DNA from: Flavobacterium luteolum
Lineage (GTDB): Bacteria > Bacteroidota > Bacteroidia > Flavobacteriales > Flavobacteriaceae
NCBI RefSeq assembly: GCF_027111275.1
Contig: NZ_CP114286.1
Span: forward strand, 310,001-374,000
Length of the DNA stretch: 64,000 nt
Reading direction: 5' to 3'
How positions within the stretch are numbered: position 1 is the first letter of the stretch; every line of letters begins with the position of its first letter. The translations under genes were made by a program, and so were the position numbers. Below, one piece after another: positions 1 to 11,400 of the stretch. Under the pieces are notes generated by a model. That model ran no database searches, was not told the origin of the DNA, and worked only from the letters and a program-made list of their open reading frames with translations.

Positions 1-2180
1 GGAACTGTTACTCCTGTCAGGTTTACATCTTGCCATACAACCGGTAATCCGTTCAGGGTATCATTTGTCAATACATTTGGCGTTGTGCCTCCTGATTTGC
101 CATTTATTGGTGTTGCACTGTAATCATCAGCCACTGCGTCAATTACAGCTTGACCAACTGCTATTTTAACAGTTGCCGTATCACAATTTGTCGGATTCAG
201 CTTCTCACAGATGCTGTAAGTCACGTCATAAGTACCCGCTGGCGTATTTGGAGCCACTGTGATTGTACCGTCAGTATTTAATGTTAATCCTGCTGGAACT
301 GTTACTCCTGTCAGGTTTACATCTTGCAATACAACCGGTAATCCGTTCAAGGTATCATTTGTCAATACATTTGGCGTTGTGCCTCCTGATTTGCCATTTA
401 TTGGTGTTGCTCTGTAATCATCAGCCACTGCATCAATTACAGATTGACCAACTGCTATTTTAACAGTTGCCGTATCACAATTCGTTGGGTTCAGCTTCTC
501 ACAGATGCTGTAAGTCACGTCATAAGTACCCGCTGGCGTATTTGGAGCCACTGTGATGGTACCGTCAGTATTTAATGTTAATCCTTCTGGAACTGTTACT
601 CCTGTCAGGTTTACATCTTGCAATACAACCGGTAATCCGTTCAAGGTATCATTTGTCAATACATTTGGCGTTGTGCCTCCTGATTTGCCATTTATTGGTG
701 TTGCTCTGTAATCATCAGCCACTGCATCAATTACAGATTGACCAACTGCTATTTTAACAGTTGCCGTATCACAATTCGTTGGGTTCAGTTTCTCACAGAT
801 GCTGTAGGTCACTTCATAAGTGCCTGCCGGTGTATTTGGAGCTACTGTGATTGTGCCGTCAGGATTCAATGTCAATCCTGTTGGAACAGTTACTCCTGTT
901 AAATTCACGTCTGACAAGACAACCGGTGTTCCGTTTAGGGTATCGTTTGCCAAAACAGTTGGCGTTGTACCTCCGTCTTTTCCGTTAGGAACAGTAGAAT
1001 TATCTGCCACTGCATCAATTGGAGCCTGACCAACCACTACCGTAGCAATGGCCGTATCACAATTTGTCGGGTTCAGTTTCTCACAGATGCTGTAAGTCAC
1101 TTCATAAGTACCTGCCGGCGTGTTTGGAGCTACCGTGATTGTACCGTCAGGATTCAATGTCAATCCTGTTGGAACAGTTACTCCTGTTAAATTCACGTCT
1201 GACAAGACAACCGGTGTTCCGTTTAGGGTATCGTTTGCCAAAACAGTTGGCGTTGTACCTCCGTCTTTTCCGTTAGGAACAGTAGAATTATCTGCCACTG
1301 CATCAATTGGAGCCTGACCAACCACTACCGTAGCAATGGCCGTATCACAATTTGTCGGGTTCAGTTTCTCACAGATGCTGTAAGTCACTTCATAAGTACC
1401 TGCCGGCGTGTTTGGAGCTACCGTGATTGTACCGTCAGGATTCAATGTCAATCCTGTTGGAACAGTTACTCCTGTCAAGTTCACGTCTGACAAGACAACC
1501 AGTGTTCCGTTTAGGGTATCGTTTGCCAAAACAGTTGGCGTTGTGCCTCCGTCTTTTCCGTTAGGAACAGTAGGATTATCTGCCACTGCATCAATTGGAG
1601 CCTGACCAACCACTACCGTAGCAATGGCCGTATCACAATTTGTCGGGTTCAGTTTCTCACAGATGCTGTAAGTCACTTCATAAGTACCTGCCGGCGTGTT
1701 TGGAGCTACCGTGATTGTACCGTCTGGATTCAATGTCAATCCTGTTGGAACACTTACTCCTGTCAAGTTCACGTCTGACAAGACAACCGGTGTTCCGTTT
1801 AGGGTATCGTTTGCCAAAACAGTTGGCGTTGTACCTCCGTCTTTTCCGTTAGGAACAGTAGAATTATCTGCCACTGCATCAATTGGAGCCTGACCAACCA
1901 CCACCGTAGCAATGGCCGTATCACAATTTGTCGGGTTCAGTTTCTCACAGATGCTGTAGGTCACTTCATAAGTACCTGCCGGCGTGTTTGGAGCTACCGT
2001 GATTGTACCGTCAGGATTCAATGTCAATCCTGTTGGAACTGTTACTGCTGTCAAGTTCACGTCTGACAATACAACCGGCACTCCGCTTAGGGTATCGTTT
2101 ACTAAAACGGTTGGCGTTGTACCTCCGTCTTTTCCGTTAGTCGCCGTATAGTTATCAGCCACTGCATCAATTGCATCAGT
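1..2180 (-). repeat. Tandem coding repeats of 294 bp then 288 bp
   Basis: The marker GGAAC(T/A)GTTACT or a close variant recurs at 1, 295, 589, 883, 1171, 1459, 1747 and 2035. The first three spacings are 294 bp (98 residues) and the next four are 288 bp (96 residues). The 6-bp step keeps the frame: the longer unit encodes DDYSATPINGK where the shorter encodes DNSTVPNGK. The 288-bp units are almost identical at DNA level, which points to recent amplification or gene conversion. The array continues past the left edge. Confidence 0.93.
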
Positions 2181-5100
2181 TAAAATTGTAGTTGTACAGC
2201 CTGTAGGGTTTGTACATACAGGGTCTGGATTACCAGGATTATTTGGATCCTCAGGCGTGGTTTTTGTCGGTGGAATGTTATCCACTGTGGCCGTTGCCTG
2301 ATTCGATACCGTAGTAATTCCTGTCAAGTCATTGGCTACTTTCACTATAAAACTATAGCTGCTTGTGTCTCCAACGGCAAGATTACTGCCTGTAAAACTA
2401 ACTGTTTGGGTCGCACTGTCATAGCTGCCGCCACTTACATAAGTCGTATTGGCTGGCACTACATCGCTGATGCTGATGTTGTTCAACACTAAGCTTCCTG
2501 TATTTTTAACTTTAATCGTATAAGTCAAGTTCTCGCCTGCTTCTACCTTACCGTTACCGCTGGCATCGGCTACACTCTTAACTGTCACGAAAGATTTAAC
2601 ACCGTCCGTTGGTATGTCGGTCGGACAACCTGCAACGTTTGTACACACAGGGTCCGGATTACCTGGATTATTTGGATCCTCAGGCTTGGTTTTTGTCGGC
2701 GGGATGTTGTCCACTGTGGCCGTTGCCTGATTTGATACCGTAGCAATTCCTGTCAAGTCATTGGCTACTTTCACTATAAAACTATAGCTGCTTGTGTCTC
2801 CAACGGCAAGATTACTGCCTGTAAAACTAACTGTTTGGGTCGCACTGTCATAGCTGCCGCCACTTACATAAGTCGTATTGGCTGGCACTACATCGCTGAT
2901 GCTGATGTTGTTCAACACTAAGCTTCCTGTATTTTTAACTTTAATCGTATAAGTCAAGTTCTCGCCTGCTTCTACCTTACCGTTACCGCTGGCATCGGCT
3001 ACACTCTTAACTGTCACGAAAGATTTAACACCGTCCGTTGGTATGTCGGTCGGACAACCTGCAACGTTTGTACACACAGGGTCCGGATTACCTGGATTAT
3101 TTGGATCCTCAGGCTTGGTTTTTGTCGGCGGGATGTTGTCCACTGTGGCCGTTGCCTGATTTGATACCGTAGCAATTCCTGTCAAGTCATTGGCTACTTT
3201 CACTATAAAACTATAGCTGCTTGTGTCTCCAACGGCAAGATTGCTGCCTGTAAAACTAACTGTTTGGGTCGCGCTGTCATAGCTGCCGCCGCTTACGTAA
3301 GTCGTATTGGCCGGCACTGCGTCGCTGATGCTGATGTTGTTCAGCACTAAGCTTCCTGTGTTTTTAACTTTAATCGTATAAGTCAAGTTCTCGCCTGCTT
3401 CTGCCTTACCGTTTCCGCTGGCATCGGCTACGCTCTTAACGGTTACGAAAGATTTAACACCGTCCGTTGGTATGTCGGTCGTACAGCCTCCAGGGCTTGT
3501 ACATACAGGGTCCGGATTACCAGGATTATTTGGATCCTCAGGCTTGGTTTTTGTCGGTGGAATGTTGTCCACTGTGGCCGTTGCCTGGTTCGATACCGTA
3601 GTAATTCCTGTCAAGTCATTGGCTACTTTTACTATAAAACTATAGCTGCTTGTGTCTCCAACGGCAAGATTACTGCCTGTAAAACTAACTGTTTGGGTCG
3701 CGCTGTCATAGCTACCGCCACTTACATAAGTCGTATTGGCTGGCACTACGTCGCTAATGCTGATGTTGTCCAGCACTAAGCTTCCTGTATTTTTAACTTT
3801 AATCGTATAAGTCAAGTTCTCGCCTGCTTCTGCCTTACCGTTTCCGCTGGCATCGGCTACGCTCTTAACGGTTACGAAAGATTTAAAATCATTAATTGTC
3901 ACCTGAACTGTATTAGAAGCAGTACAACCATTTGCATTGGTTACTGTGTATGTAATATTAGCTGTTCCCGCTGTAACACCGGTTACTGTACCTGTTGCGT
4001 TAACAGGTGCTATTGCTATATTATCACTACTCCATACTCCTCCTGCAGGACTACCTGTAAGTGTTACATTACCACCCACATTGATGGAAGTTGAACCACT
4101 TGCTGTTACAACTGGTTGAGCAGGTGATGCCGGCTGTGCATTTACTGTTACACTTGCAGATGCAGGTGATGTACAGCCTGATACTTTATCGGTAATGGTT
4201 ACCGTATAGTTTCCTTCCGGTGCTGTTACCAATCCTGTTGATGATACCGTTACACCTGTTGCTGATGGAAAAGCATAAATGTAAGTTGCTGCATCATAAT
4301 TGTTAATTTGGAATATACCATTTGGAACTGCACAAGTTGGCTGTGTCACAACTCCTAAACTTGGTGCTGCTGGCTGCGAATTTACTGTAACTAATTGTGT
4401 TGCAGTAGCAGTACAGCCGTTATTATCAACAGTATAAGATATTATTGTCGTACCTGCTGCTACAGCTGTTACTAAACCTGTTGCATCAACAGTGGCTACT
4501 GCCGGGTTGGATGAGCTCCAAACTCCACCTGGTGTTGCATCGATAAATCGCGTACTAGAATCCGTACACATCACTGCGTCTCCAGCAATTGCAGCTACAA
4601 CTGGTAAAGGATTTACTATTACCCTGCATGTTTTAACTTCAGGAGAAGAGCAACTTTCGGTGGTAACTCCGGTAATGGTATAGGTAATTGTAATAGGTGT
4701 TGAACCTGTATTCGTTTTTACTGCTGAAATATCACCAGTTCCGCTTGTGCCATCATCTGCAGTCCAATTGATAGTGGTTGATGACAATGAAGATGAAAAA
4801 GTAATATTTGCCGTTTGTCCGCTACAAATTACACTTTCACACACAGATGGCGTGATAGTCGCTGTAGGGTTAACCGTAACAGTAATTGTCTTGGTATCTG
4901 TACAGCCCAAAGAAGATGCTGTTACCGTATAAGTTACCATAATTGGTGTAGAACCATTATTTACTAATTGTTCGTTAATATCGCCCGATCCTACTTCTCC
5001 TAAGCTATTCGTCCAGGTAACCTGTGCATTAGCCGGTGTAGGAGTAAAAGAAGCGGTAAAAGTACTACCATTACACTGTGTTAATGAGGATGTTGTGTAC

Positions 5101-8100
5101 GTAAGACTGACACCTGGGTTCACTGTCACCTGTACAGGTTTAATACCAACACCTCCAGCACTGCTGGATGCTTTAATATAATAAGTTCCGCTTACACTCA
5201 CTGCATTAGGATTGCTTAATGCAATTGTTCCCGCCGCATCAGTAAAGTAAGTATAGGTTAACCCTGTTTCGCTGCCTGCAGTTATTGTTGCAGCTGTAAG
5301 ATCTACCGTAGCCGGAGAACATACTGCTGGCGGATTGGCAATTAGGAAAGAAGATAATGGAATATCCTGACTTACATTTCCTAATACCGTAACATTGCTC
5401 TTACTATTAGTAGTAAATCCTGAAGCTGTTGCCACAATATCCACAACTGTGCCCTCCGGAATACCTGGGAAACTATAATATCCTGCAGTATCTGTCGTTG
5501 TTGTCCATACTGTACCACTACCTTTGTCGGTAGCTGTAACAGTAGCTCCTGCAATAGGGCCTGTAGACGTTGTCTTAGCATTATCATACACCGTTCCAAA
5601 AAGACTTGAAGGAAAAGCCTTCAATGCACCAAATGGTGTTGGTTCCTGAGCAACAATATTACCCAGATTAGTTGCCCCATTAAAGTAAGTACCAGTGTAA
5701 GCAAAAGAGTTATAAGCTATCTTGTTTGGATCAACTATTGCTCCTGCAGGTACAACATAAGTCATTTCAATATTGATATATTGTCCCGGCAACAAACGAT
5801 TGGTGCCAAAGTCATACTTGAATGAACCAATCGTATTCATATCTGTTGGTGCTGTTGTAGTCCATGTTGTTGCTGCTCCGGTTCTGCTTATTTCCGGAAT
5901 AGCCGGATCATTGGTTAATGAATAGTACAGTTTTTGTGTACCATTTAGTGCAGTGTATTCCGTACCATCTGCATTGTATACCTTAACAGTTAACCCGGCG
6001 AAATTAGGATCCCACTCCGTGTTCTTAGCAGCACCGGTCAGTAATGTCTTATCTCCGATACGCGGGATAATGTCGAAAAGCTTAAAATTGCTTACATCTA
6101 CATTTCCTTTGTTTGTAAGTATTACGTTCATCTTGCCTGTACCCCCCGGTGCAATTAAGCCAGGTGTCTCTGTACCATGGTAAACCGCAGGTACATCTGC
6201 ATTTCCTAAAATTTTAGTATCTGCCGATAAGTTCATGGTCTGAACAACCGTATAGGAACCGCTTGCTCCACTAAAATTGACATGCTGATTGGCAGGATCT
6301 CCCGGTACAGTTTGGTCATTAGGATTAGTTAAGTTAAATCCATACATCGCCATCGTTTCGCCTGAAGGTACATTGTCCATCAATTGAAAACGATTATATA
6401 CATAAGCAGCGCTTGTATTATCGCTCGATTCAGCCGTTTGCGTGATTGAATAGGTACCTATTTTTGTTCCCGACAGAAGTTGGAAGACAACCGGAATTTT
6501 AAATCTATAATTTGCATTGTTATGAGGTACAGCATAGTTGGACAATGACGTAAAACGATACATATTGTAATCGCTGCCTTCATGAATGATGTCCATCCGC
6601 ACCGCACCTTCATCTGTTGCAAACGTTGCACCATCAGTTCCCGAAAAAAGATCTCCATTAGAAACATATTTTAGATTTGGTAACGTTTTGACTACTACAA
6701 CCGGCTTTTGCCAATCTGATGGAGCAGAATTACTGCTATTTGATCCTTGAATTTCAAAATTGACATTTTGACCCGGAACTAAAGCATTTCCGTTTGGATC
6801 CACATTGACCATTTTGCTTTGGGAAAAGTTCCCATAGTCAGAATAACGATGTGTAATACCGGTACTATTTTTCGTTACAAGTACTCCACTCGCATCATTA
6901 TACGTGAGTGTAAATGGCACCAATATTGTTGTATTGAATGGCATGGATGTGCCATCAGGCCATTTTGCCCCATTCCATGTTTTAACTTGATAGTTTATAC
7001 CAAAACTATTTTTTGCAGGAAGTACTCCAGGAGCTGTTCCTGTTGTTCCTGTTGGTTGTACATGGACTTCATCAATATATTCATTCCCCCCAAGTATTGG
7101 TAAGGCAAAATCAGTACTCTTGTTTATAGAAGTAGACGTGGTTGATCTGGTCACTCCTGTAGTAGCATCCTTAATTACATACCAATACTGAAATTTTGAG
7201 GCAGGACTGGCCGCACTCTCTGTATCATTATTAATCTGAATCCAAGCATAATTAATCTTAGCGCTACCAATAGGCTGTTTCCCAATCCATTCAACACCGC
7301 CGATATCTCCTGTACCTTGATTACGGGTTGAAGCAACATTTCCGTAAAACCAACCATAAATCGGAAACATATTCGTCAGTGATTTCGAACCATTCGGGCG
7401 AACATTGCAATCCGAAAACAAATTACTACCAGATTTATTATATTCATTGTATCTAAAATCCCATACATTAGCCGGGATAATCTGATTGGTAAAAGTGAAA
7501 GATTGCTGTACCGTTGCAGCAGATTGCCCATATAAAGCATAACTAAATTCACCAGTAACACGCGCTACATCTCCAACATTCCCCGGGAAAATTATTTGAA
7601 TATCAGTCTGATAGAAACCTCCATGTGTATTAATACCAGAGTAATGATACTGATTCCATAGAGTGGAATTGGTTGGCAGGTTGTTTGATATAGTTACTCG
7701 CCCATCCCCTGCTACTCCTTGGGTCAGTCCTCCTGCATTAACAATTGTTGTTCCCGCGGGAAAATAATAAGTTTCTGTTACTGGAAAGCCAGGATCAAAA
7801 TTAACTTTATAGTAATTTGTATTAATAACGTTCAGTCTATATGTTACAACAGAACCTATCGGGGTTTGATCAGTTATCGGATTCATTCTCTGATAAGTAA
7901 TTTCTCGATCATTTGTTGCACTCGTAGCAATCGACCCAGAAGAAACTGTTGTACTAAATGCGGGTGACGCAGTCGATATTGTGGCATCAACTGTGTTCCA
8001 CATCACTGTACCCGGAAGGACTTTGCGATTATAGGTTTGATTGAATGCAAAGTTTAAATAGATATTTTGGTTCGTTCCTTGTGCCACATTGTCTTTCAAT

Positions 8101-8456
8101 GTAATCTCCACATTGGACCCCACTAAACTCACATTTTGTACCATCGCTGGCCAACCACTCGCCGGATTATCCACGGCTTTAAAACTGTAATAGCCAATCC
8201 CGTTGGGTGCTGCTTCCACAGGAATTACAATCTTTCCTCCTGTCACGCCGATTTGATTGACGGTGATGTCTACATTTACTGACAGGTTAGAAACCTGCTC
8301 TCCATCAAGTGCAAATGTAGGCGTCGTAGCAGGAGCTGATAGCGACACCGTAATCGGGTTCGCTGCCAGCGCTGCATTAGGCAGAAAAACACATGCGGCA
8401 ATTAAAAATATAAAGCTTGCTAACTTTATATTCATGTCTTTTAAAATTTTGTTCAT
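1..8456 (-). CDS. Giant secreted repeat adhesin, truncated at the window edge
   Basis: The frame is open from an ATG at 8456 to the left edge, giving at least 2818 codons; the C-terminus lies outside the window. The N-terminus has a signal peptide (MNKILKDMNIKLASF, then a hydrophobic stretch ending near AALA); an in-frame ATG at 8435 is an alternative start. Domains in order: an N-terminal region of about 950 residues that I do not recognise; a carboxypeptidase-regulatory-like fold near residues 950-1035 (SSLFGTVYDN); Ig-like, PKD-like and BIG2-like modules to about 1520; four 143-residue DUF11-like repeats (VADASGNGKVEAGENLTYTI) to about 2090; then 98- and 96-residue repeats with a DxxPTNCDT motif and cadherin-like NDTLNG. 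The gene starts 18 bp after the stop of the 1864-residue gene, so they are probably co-transcribed. It is expected to be exported and surface-attached, but any sorting domain is off the edge. Confidence 0.9.
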   Translation of the reverse strand, partial: MNKILKDMNIKLASFIFLIAACVFLPNAALAANPITVSLSAPATTPTFALDGEQVSNLSVNVDITVNQIGVTGGKIVIPVEAAPNGIGYYSFKAVDNPASGWPAMVQNVSLVGSNVEITLKDNVAQGTNQNIYLNFAFNQTYNRKVLPGTVMWNTVDATISTASPAFSTTVSSGSIATSATNDREITYQRMNPITDQTPIGSVVTYRLNVINTNYYKVNFDPGFPVTETYYFPAGTTIVNAGGLTQGVAGDGRVTISNNLPTNSTLWNQYHYSGINTHGGFYQTDIQIIFPGNVGDVARVTGEFSYALYGQSAATVQQSFTFTNQIIPANVWDFRYNEYNKSGSNLFSDCNVRPNGSKSLTNMFPIYGWFYGNVASTRNQGTGDIGGVEWIGKQPIGSAKINYAWIQINNDTESAASPASKFQYWYVIKDATTGVTRSTTSTSINKSTDFALPILGGNEYIDEVHVQPTGTTGTAPGVLPAKNSFGINYQVKTWNGAKWPDGTSMPFNTTILVPFTLTYNDASGVLVTKNSTGITHRYSDYGNFSQSKMVNVDPNGNALVPGQNVNFEIQGSNSSNSAPSDWQKPVVVVKTLPNLKYVSNGDLFSGTDGATFATDEGAVRMDIIHEGSDYNMYRFTSLSNYAVPHNNANYRFKIPVVFQLLSGTKIGTYSITQTAESSDNTSAAYVYNRFQLMDNVPSGETMAMYGFNLTNPNDQTVPGDPANQHVNFSGASGSYTVVQTMNLSADTKILGNADVPAVYHGTETPGLIAPGGTGKMNVILTNKGNVDVSNFKLFDIIPRIGDKTLLTGAAKNTEWDPNFAGLTVKVYNADGTEYTALNGTQKLYYSLTNDPAIPEISRTGAATTWTTTAPTDMNTIGSFKYDFGTNRLLPGQYINIEMTYVVPAGAIVDPNKIAYNSFAYTGTYFNGATNLGNIVAQEPTPFGALKAFPSSLFGTVYDNAKTTSTGPIAGATVTATDKGSGTVWTTTTDTAGYYSFPGIPEGTVVDIVATASGFTTNSKSNVTVLGNVSQDIPLSSFLIANPPAVCSPATVDLTAATITAGSETGLTYTYFTDAAGTIALSNPNAVSVSGTYYIKASSSAGGVGIKPVQVTVNPGVSLTYTTSSLTQCNGSTFTASFTPTPANAQVTWTNSLGEVGSGDINEQLVNNGSTPIMVTYTVTASSLGCTDTKTITVTVNPTATITPSVCESVICSGQTANITFSSSLSSTTINWTADDGTSGTGDISAVKTNTGSTPITITYTITGVTTESCSSPEVKTCRVIVNPLPVVAAIAGDAVMCTDSSTRFIDATPGGVWSSSNPAVATVDATGLVTAVAAGTTIISYTVDNNGCTATATQLVTVNSQPAAPSLGVVTQPTCAVPNGIFQINNYDAATYIYAFPSATGVTVSSTGLVTAPEGNYTVTITDKVSGCTSPASASVTVNAQPASPAQPVVTASGSTSINVGGNVTLTGSPAGGVWSSDNIAIAPVNATGTVTGVTAGTANITYTVTNANGCTASNTVQVTINDFKSFVTVKSVADASGNGKAEAGENLTYTIKVKNTGSLVLDNISISDVVPANTTYVSGGSYDSATQTVSFTGSNLAVGDTSSYSFIVKVANDLTGITTVSNQATATVDNIPPTKTKPEDPNNPGNPDPVCTSPGGCTTDIPTDGVKSFVTVKSVADASGNGKAEAGENLTYTIKVKNTGSLVLNNISISDAVPANTTYVSGGSYDSATQTVSFTGSNLAVGDTSSYSFIVKVANDLTGIATVSNQATATVDNIPPTKTKPEDPNNPGNPDPVCTNVAGCPTDIPTDGVKSFVTVKSVADASGNGKVEAGENLTYTIKVKNTGSLVLNNISISDVVPANTTYVSGGSYDSATQTVSFTGSNLAVGDTSSYSFIVKVANDLTGIATVSNQATATVDNIPPTKTKPEDPNNPGNPDPVCTNVAGCPTDIPTDGVKSFVTVKSVADASGNGKVEAGENLTYTIKVKNTGSLVLNNISISDVVPANTTYVSGGSYDSATQTVSFTGSNLAVGDTSSYSFIVKVANDLTGITTVSNQATATVDNIPPTKTTPEDPNNPGNPDPVCTNPTGCTTTILTDAIDAVADNYTATNGKDGGTTPTVLVNDTLSGVPVVLSDVNLTAVTVPTGLTLNPDGTITVAPNTPAGTYEVTYSICEKLNPTNCDTAIATVVVGQAPIDAVADNSTVPNGKDGGTTPTVLANDTLNGTPVVLSDVNLTGVSVPTGLTLNPDGTITVAPNTPAGTYEVTYSICEKLNPTNCDTAIATVVVGQAPIDAVADNPTVPNGKDGGTTPTVLANDTLNGTLVVLSDVNLTGVTVPTGLTLNPDGTITVAPNTPAGTYEVTYSICEKLNPTNCDTAIATVVVGQAPIDAVADNSTVPNGKDGGTTPTVLANDTLNGTPVVLSDVNLTGVTVPTGLTLNPDGTITVAPNTPAGTYEVTYSICEKLNPTNCDTAIATVVVGQAPIDAVADNSTVPNGKDGGTTPTVLANDTLNGTPVVLSDVNLTGVTVPTGLTLNPDGTITVAPNTPAGTYEVTYSICEKLNPTNCDTATVKIAVGQSVIDAVADDYRATPINGKSGGTTPNVLTNDTLNGLPVVLQDVNLTGVTVPEGLTLNTDGTITVAPNTPAGTYDVTYSICEKLNPTNCDTATVKIAVGQSVIDAVADDYRATPINGKSGGTTPNVLTNDTLNGLPVVLQDVNLTGVTVPAGLTLNTDGTITVAPNTPAGTYDVTYSICEKLNPTNCDTATVKIAVGQAVIDAVADDYSATPINGKSGGTTPNVLTNDTLNGLPVVWQDVNLTGVTV
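2190..3895 (-). repeat. Four 429-bp tandem repeats (DUF11-like, 143 aa)
   Basis: The marker ATTTGGATCC occurs at 2241, 2670, 3099 and 3528, exactly 429 bp apart each time. The two middle units are almost identical base for base, while the outer ones carry scattered third-position changes. Each unit encodes a DUF11-like domain (SFVTVKSVADASGNG, then NTGSLVLNNISISDVVPA) and a linker rich in Pro and Asn (PEDPNNPGNPDP). Confidence 0.93.
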
Positions 8457-8474
8457 TTCCTTATTTATTACTAA

Positions 8475-11400
8475 TTAATTAACCGTTAATGACACGTTCG
8501 TAACACTCATACACCCGTCTTTGGTTCCTGTAACCTTAAGGGTATATGAACCTGACGGTACAGCGTTGTTAAATACAACATTATCAGTTCCCGAACCGGT
8601 ACTTACTACGCTGTTCCCTACAGTATTGATTAACTCCCAACTGATTGCAGTGCCTGACAATACCGAAGTAAGTGTAATGCGTGGCACTTCGAAAGAGCAT
8701 ACTGTAGCCGAAGAAGGCACAGCAATAACCCGAGGTTGAGGAAGTATCGTTACTGTTGCAGTTTCTTGACCAAAACAACTTCCAGCAGCAACTGCTGCAT
8801 TCAAAAGCACGGTATAAGGCGATGTTCCCTTATTGGTAAGAGTTCCTGTATTGAAAGTAGTCCCTGAACCAGATAACCCTGGATAATTGGATGTCCAAGA
8901 AACCACACCTCCATTATCTCCCGAAACGGTTAGCGTTGCCTGATCTCCCGAACAAATTGTTTGAGATGATGGCGTAAGAGCCAATGGAAGAGATGTTATA
9001 ACGTTTACTGTCGCAGTTGCTGACGGCACAGAAGTACAGCCTGATACTTTATTTGTAAGAGTTACTGTATAGCTTCCCGCTGGTACAGTTACCAATCCTG
9101 TTGCCGATACCGTTACGCCTGTTGATGGTGAAACAACATAAGTGTAAGTTGCGGCATCATAATTGTTGATTTGGAAAGTACCGTTTGGTAATGCACAGCT
9201 TGTTGGCTGTGTTACAGCTCCTAAACTTGGTGCTGCTGGTGCCGTTGGTGCAGCATTTACTGTTGCACTTGCAGATGCAGGCGATGTACAGCCTGATGCA
9301 ATATTTGTCATAGTTACCGTATAGTTTCCTGCCGGTGCTGTCACCAATCCTGTTGCTGATACCGTTACGCTTGTTGCTGGTGAAACTGCATAAGTGTAAG
9401 TTGCAGCATCATAACTGTTAATTTGGAAAGTACCATTTGGAATCGCACAACTTGTTGGCTGTGTCACTGTACCTAATGTTGGCGCAGTTGGTGCCGTTGG
9501 TGCAGTATTTACTGTTGCACTTGCAGATGCAGGCGATGTACAGCCTGATGCAATATTTGTCATAGTTACCGTATAGCTTCCTGCCGGTGCTGTTACCAAT
9601 CCTGTTGCTGATACTGTTACACCTGTTGATGGGTTAACCACATAAGTGTAAGTTGCGGCATCATAACTGTTGATCTGGAAACTACCGTTTGGTGTTGCAC
9701 AGCTTGTTGGCTGTGTCACTGTACCTAATGTTGGTGCTGTGGGTAATGAATTTACTGTTACAACAACTGGCTGAATACTACTACAAGTAGCATTACTTCC
9801 TTTGATGTAGTAAGTTCCGCTTGTGGCTACTGCATTAGGATTGCTCAACGCAATTGTTCCTGCCGCATCGGTGAAATAAGTATATGTCAATCCTGTATCA
9901 CTACCCGCTGTAACAGCTGCTGCTGTTAAATCTACTGGAGTAGAAGAACATACTGCTGCCGGATTAACAGTTACAACATTAGGCATAGGATTGATATTAA
10001 TTCTTACAGAATCATTTACATCTAACCAAGCATTACAACCATTTGACCAAAGTTTAACAGTATATAGACCAGCTTCACTAAGACCTGGAACAATAGTTGT
10101 GTCATCTGTAGTGACAACATTGTCTTTATATAAAATACCGTCTTTATATACCCTCAAAACCACTCCCGCTACTGTACCATGCACATGAAGATCAATAGAC
10201 GGTGTTGGGATTGGGCAAACGCTTACATTTCTTATATCATTGCCAAAGTCGATAGTTGCCAAAGTAGTACAAGGACAATTAGCCCCGTCATTATTGGCTA
10301 ATATACTCAACGTAGATATTTTAGTTGCTGTATAAGGAGCGTTTTTAGCTAATCTATATAATCCACCAGTTTTATTACCATAAACATACATTACATCATA
10401 AGCATCCCTAAAAATAGACCCGCTGGTTCCTTCAGAATTTAAACCGGATGTTCCTGGGTCCACTACTGTGTTTCCTACTATAGCACCTGTTGTCGAATTG
10501 AATTCAAAAAGTCTGGTTGGAGCCCCAACTGACACAGCTTTAATTGTGTTTGAGCTTTGATCAAATATCCAGTCATACAAAGCATAACCCGCACCATTCC
10601 CAAGTTGTGTGCTTCCAGCATAAGTAGGTGTACCATTATTTATATTTACTTTATAGTAGTTTTTACCTTGCTGATTGTATAGATATATATTTCCATTTTT
10701 ATCAAAACTGCCACAAATAAATGAAGCATAGCTACTCGTTTCATTATTACTTGCACCTGCAGAAGGCGTATTAGGCAATCCCGTTACTTTATAAAATTGG
10801 GCCTTACCAGCCGTATCAATTTTTGCCAAGTAACCATAACCTACCGGAGCCCACAAAAAGTTATCCTTTTCATTGTATGCTAATGCATTATAGGTTGTTT
10901 TTGCTTTTCCCAATGGGCTATTCGGCAACGCTGCAATCAATGTTGTTGTGCCTGTTCTTGCATCAAAAGAATAAAGGTTGTTATCTCCAACCATATATCC
11001 AAGTGCACCGCACTCAAACGGAAGTACTCCACTTCCATTAACAATAATATTCACCGTGTATGATGCACTACAGCCACTCGCATTTGTAACTGTGTATATA
11101 ATATTTGCAGAACCAACTGCAACTCCAGTCACCACACCAGTACTCGCATTTACTGTTGCTACACTAGTGTTATCACTGCTCCATACTCCTGCCGAAGGCG
11201 TACCTGTAAGTGTAGTTGTTGCACCTTGATTAATCGAGATTGAATCTGCAGGACCTACAGAAGGTACAGCAGGTAGTGCATTTATGGTTACTACCTGTGT
11301 TGCTGTTGCAACGTAACCATTATTATCTACAGTATAAGATATTGTTGCTGTACCCACTGACACACCCGTAACTAAGCCTGTTGCGTCTATAGTTGCTACT

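Noticed and set aside
820..1893. Four near-identical 65-69 residue plus-strand frames, each starting in the same repeat
   Set aside because: They lie antisense to the coding repeat array of the adhesin, repeat with its 288-bp period and have no start-site context. Their similarity is a by-product of the array.
1..3895. CRISPR-like array of regular repeats
   Set aside because: The period is 288-429 bp, the units are coding and in frame, and there are no short repeats with unique spacers.
5381..7561. Several 60-72 residue minus-strand frames
   Set aside because: They are in a different frame from the adhesin, which stays open through the whole stretch. They are chance frames.
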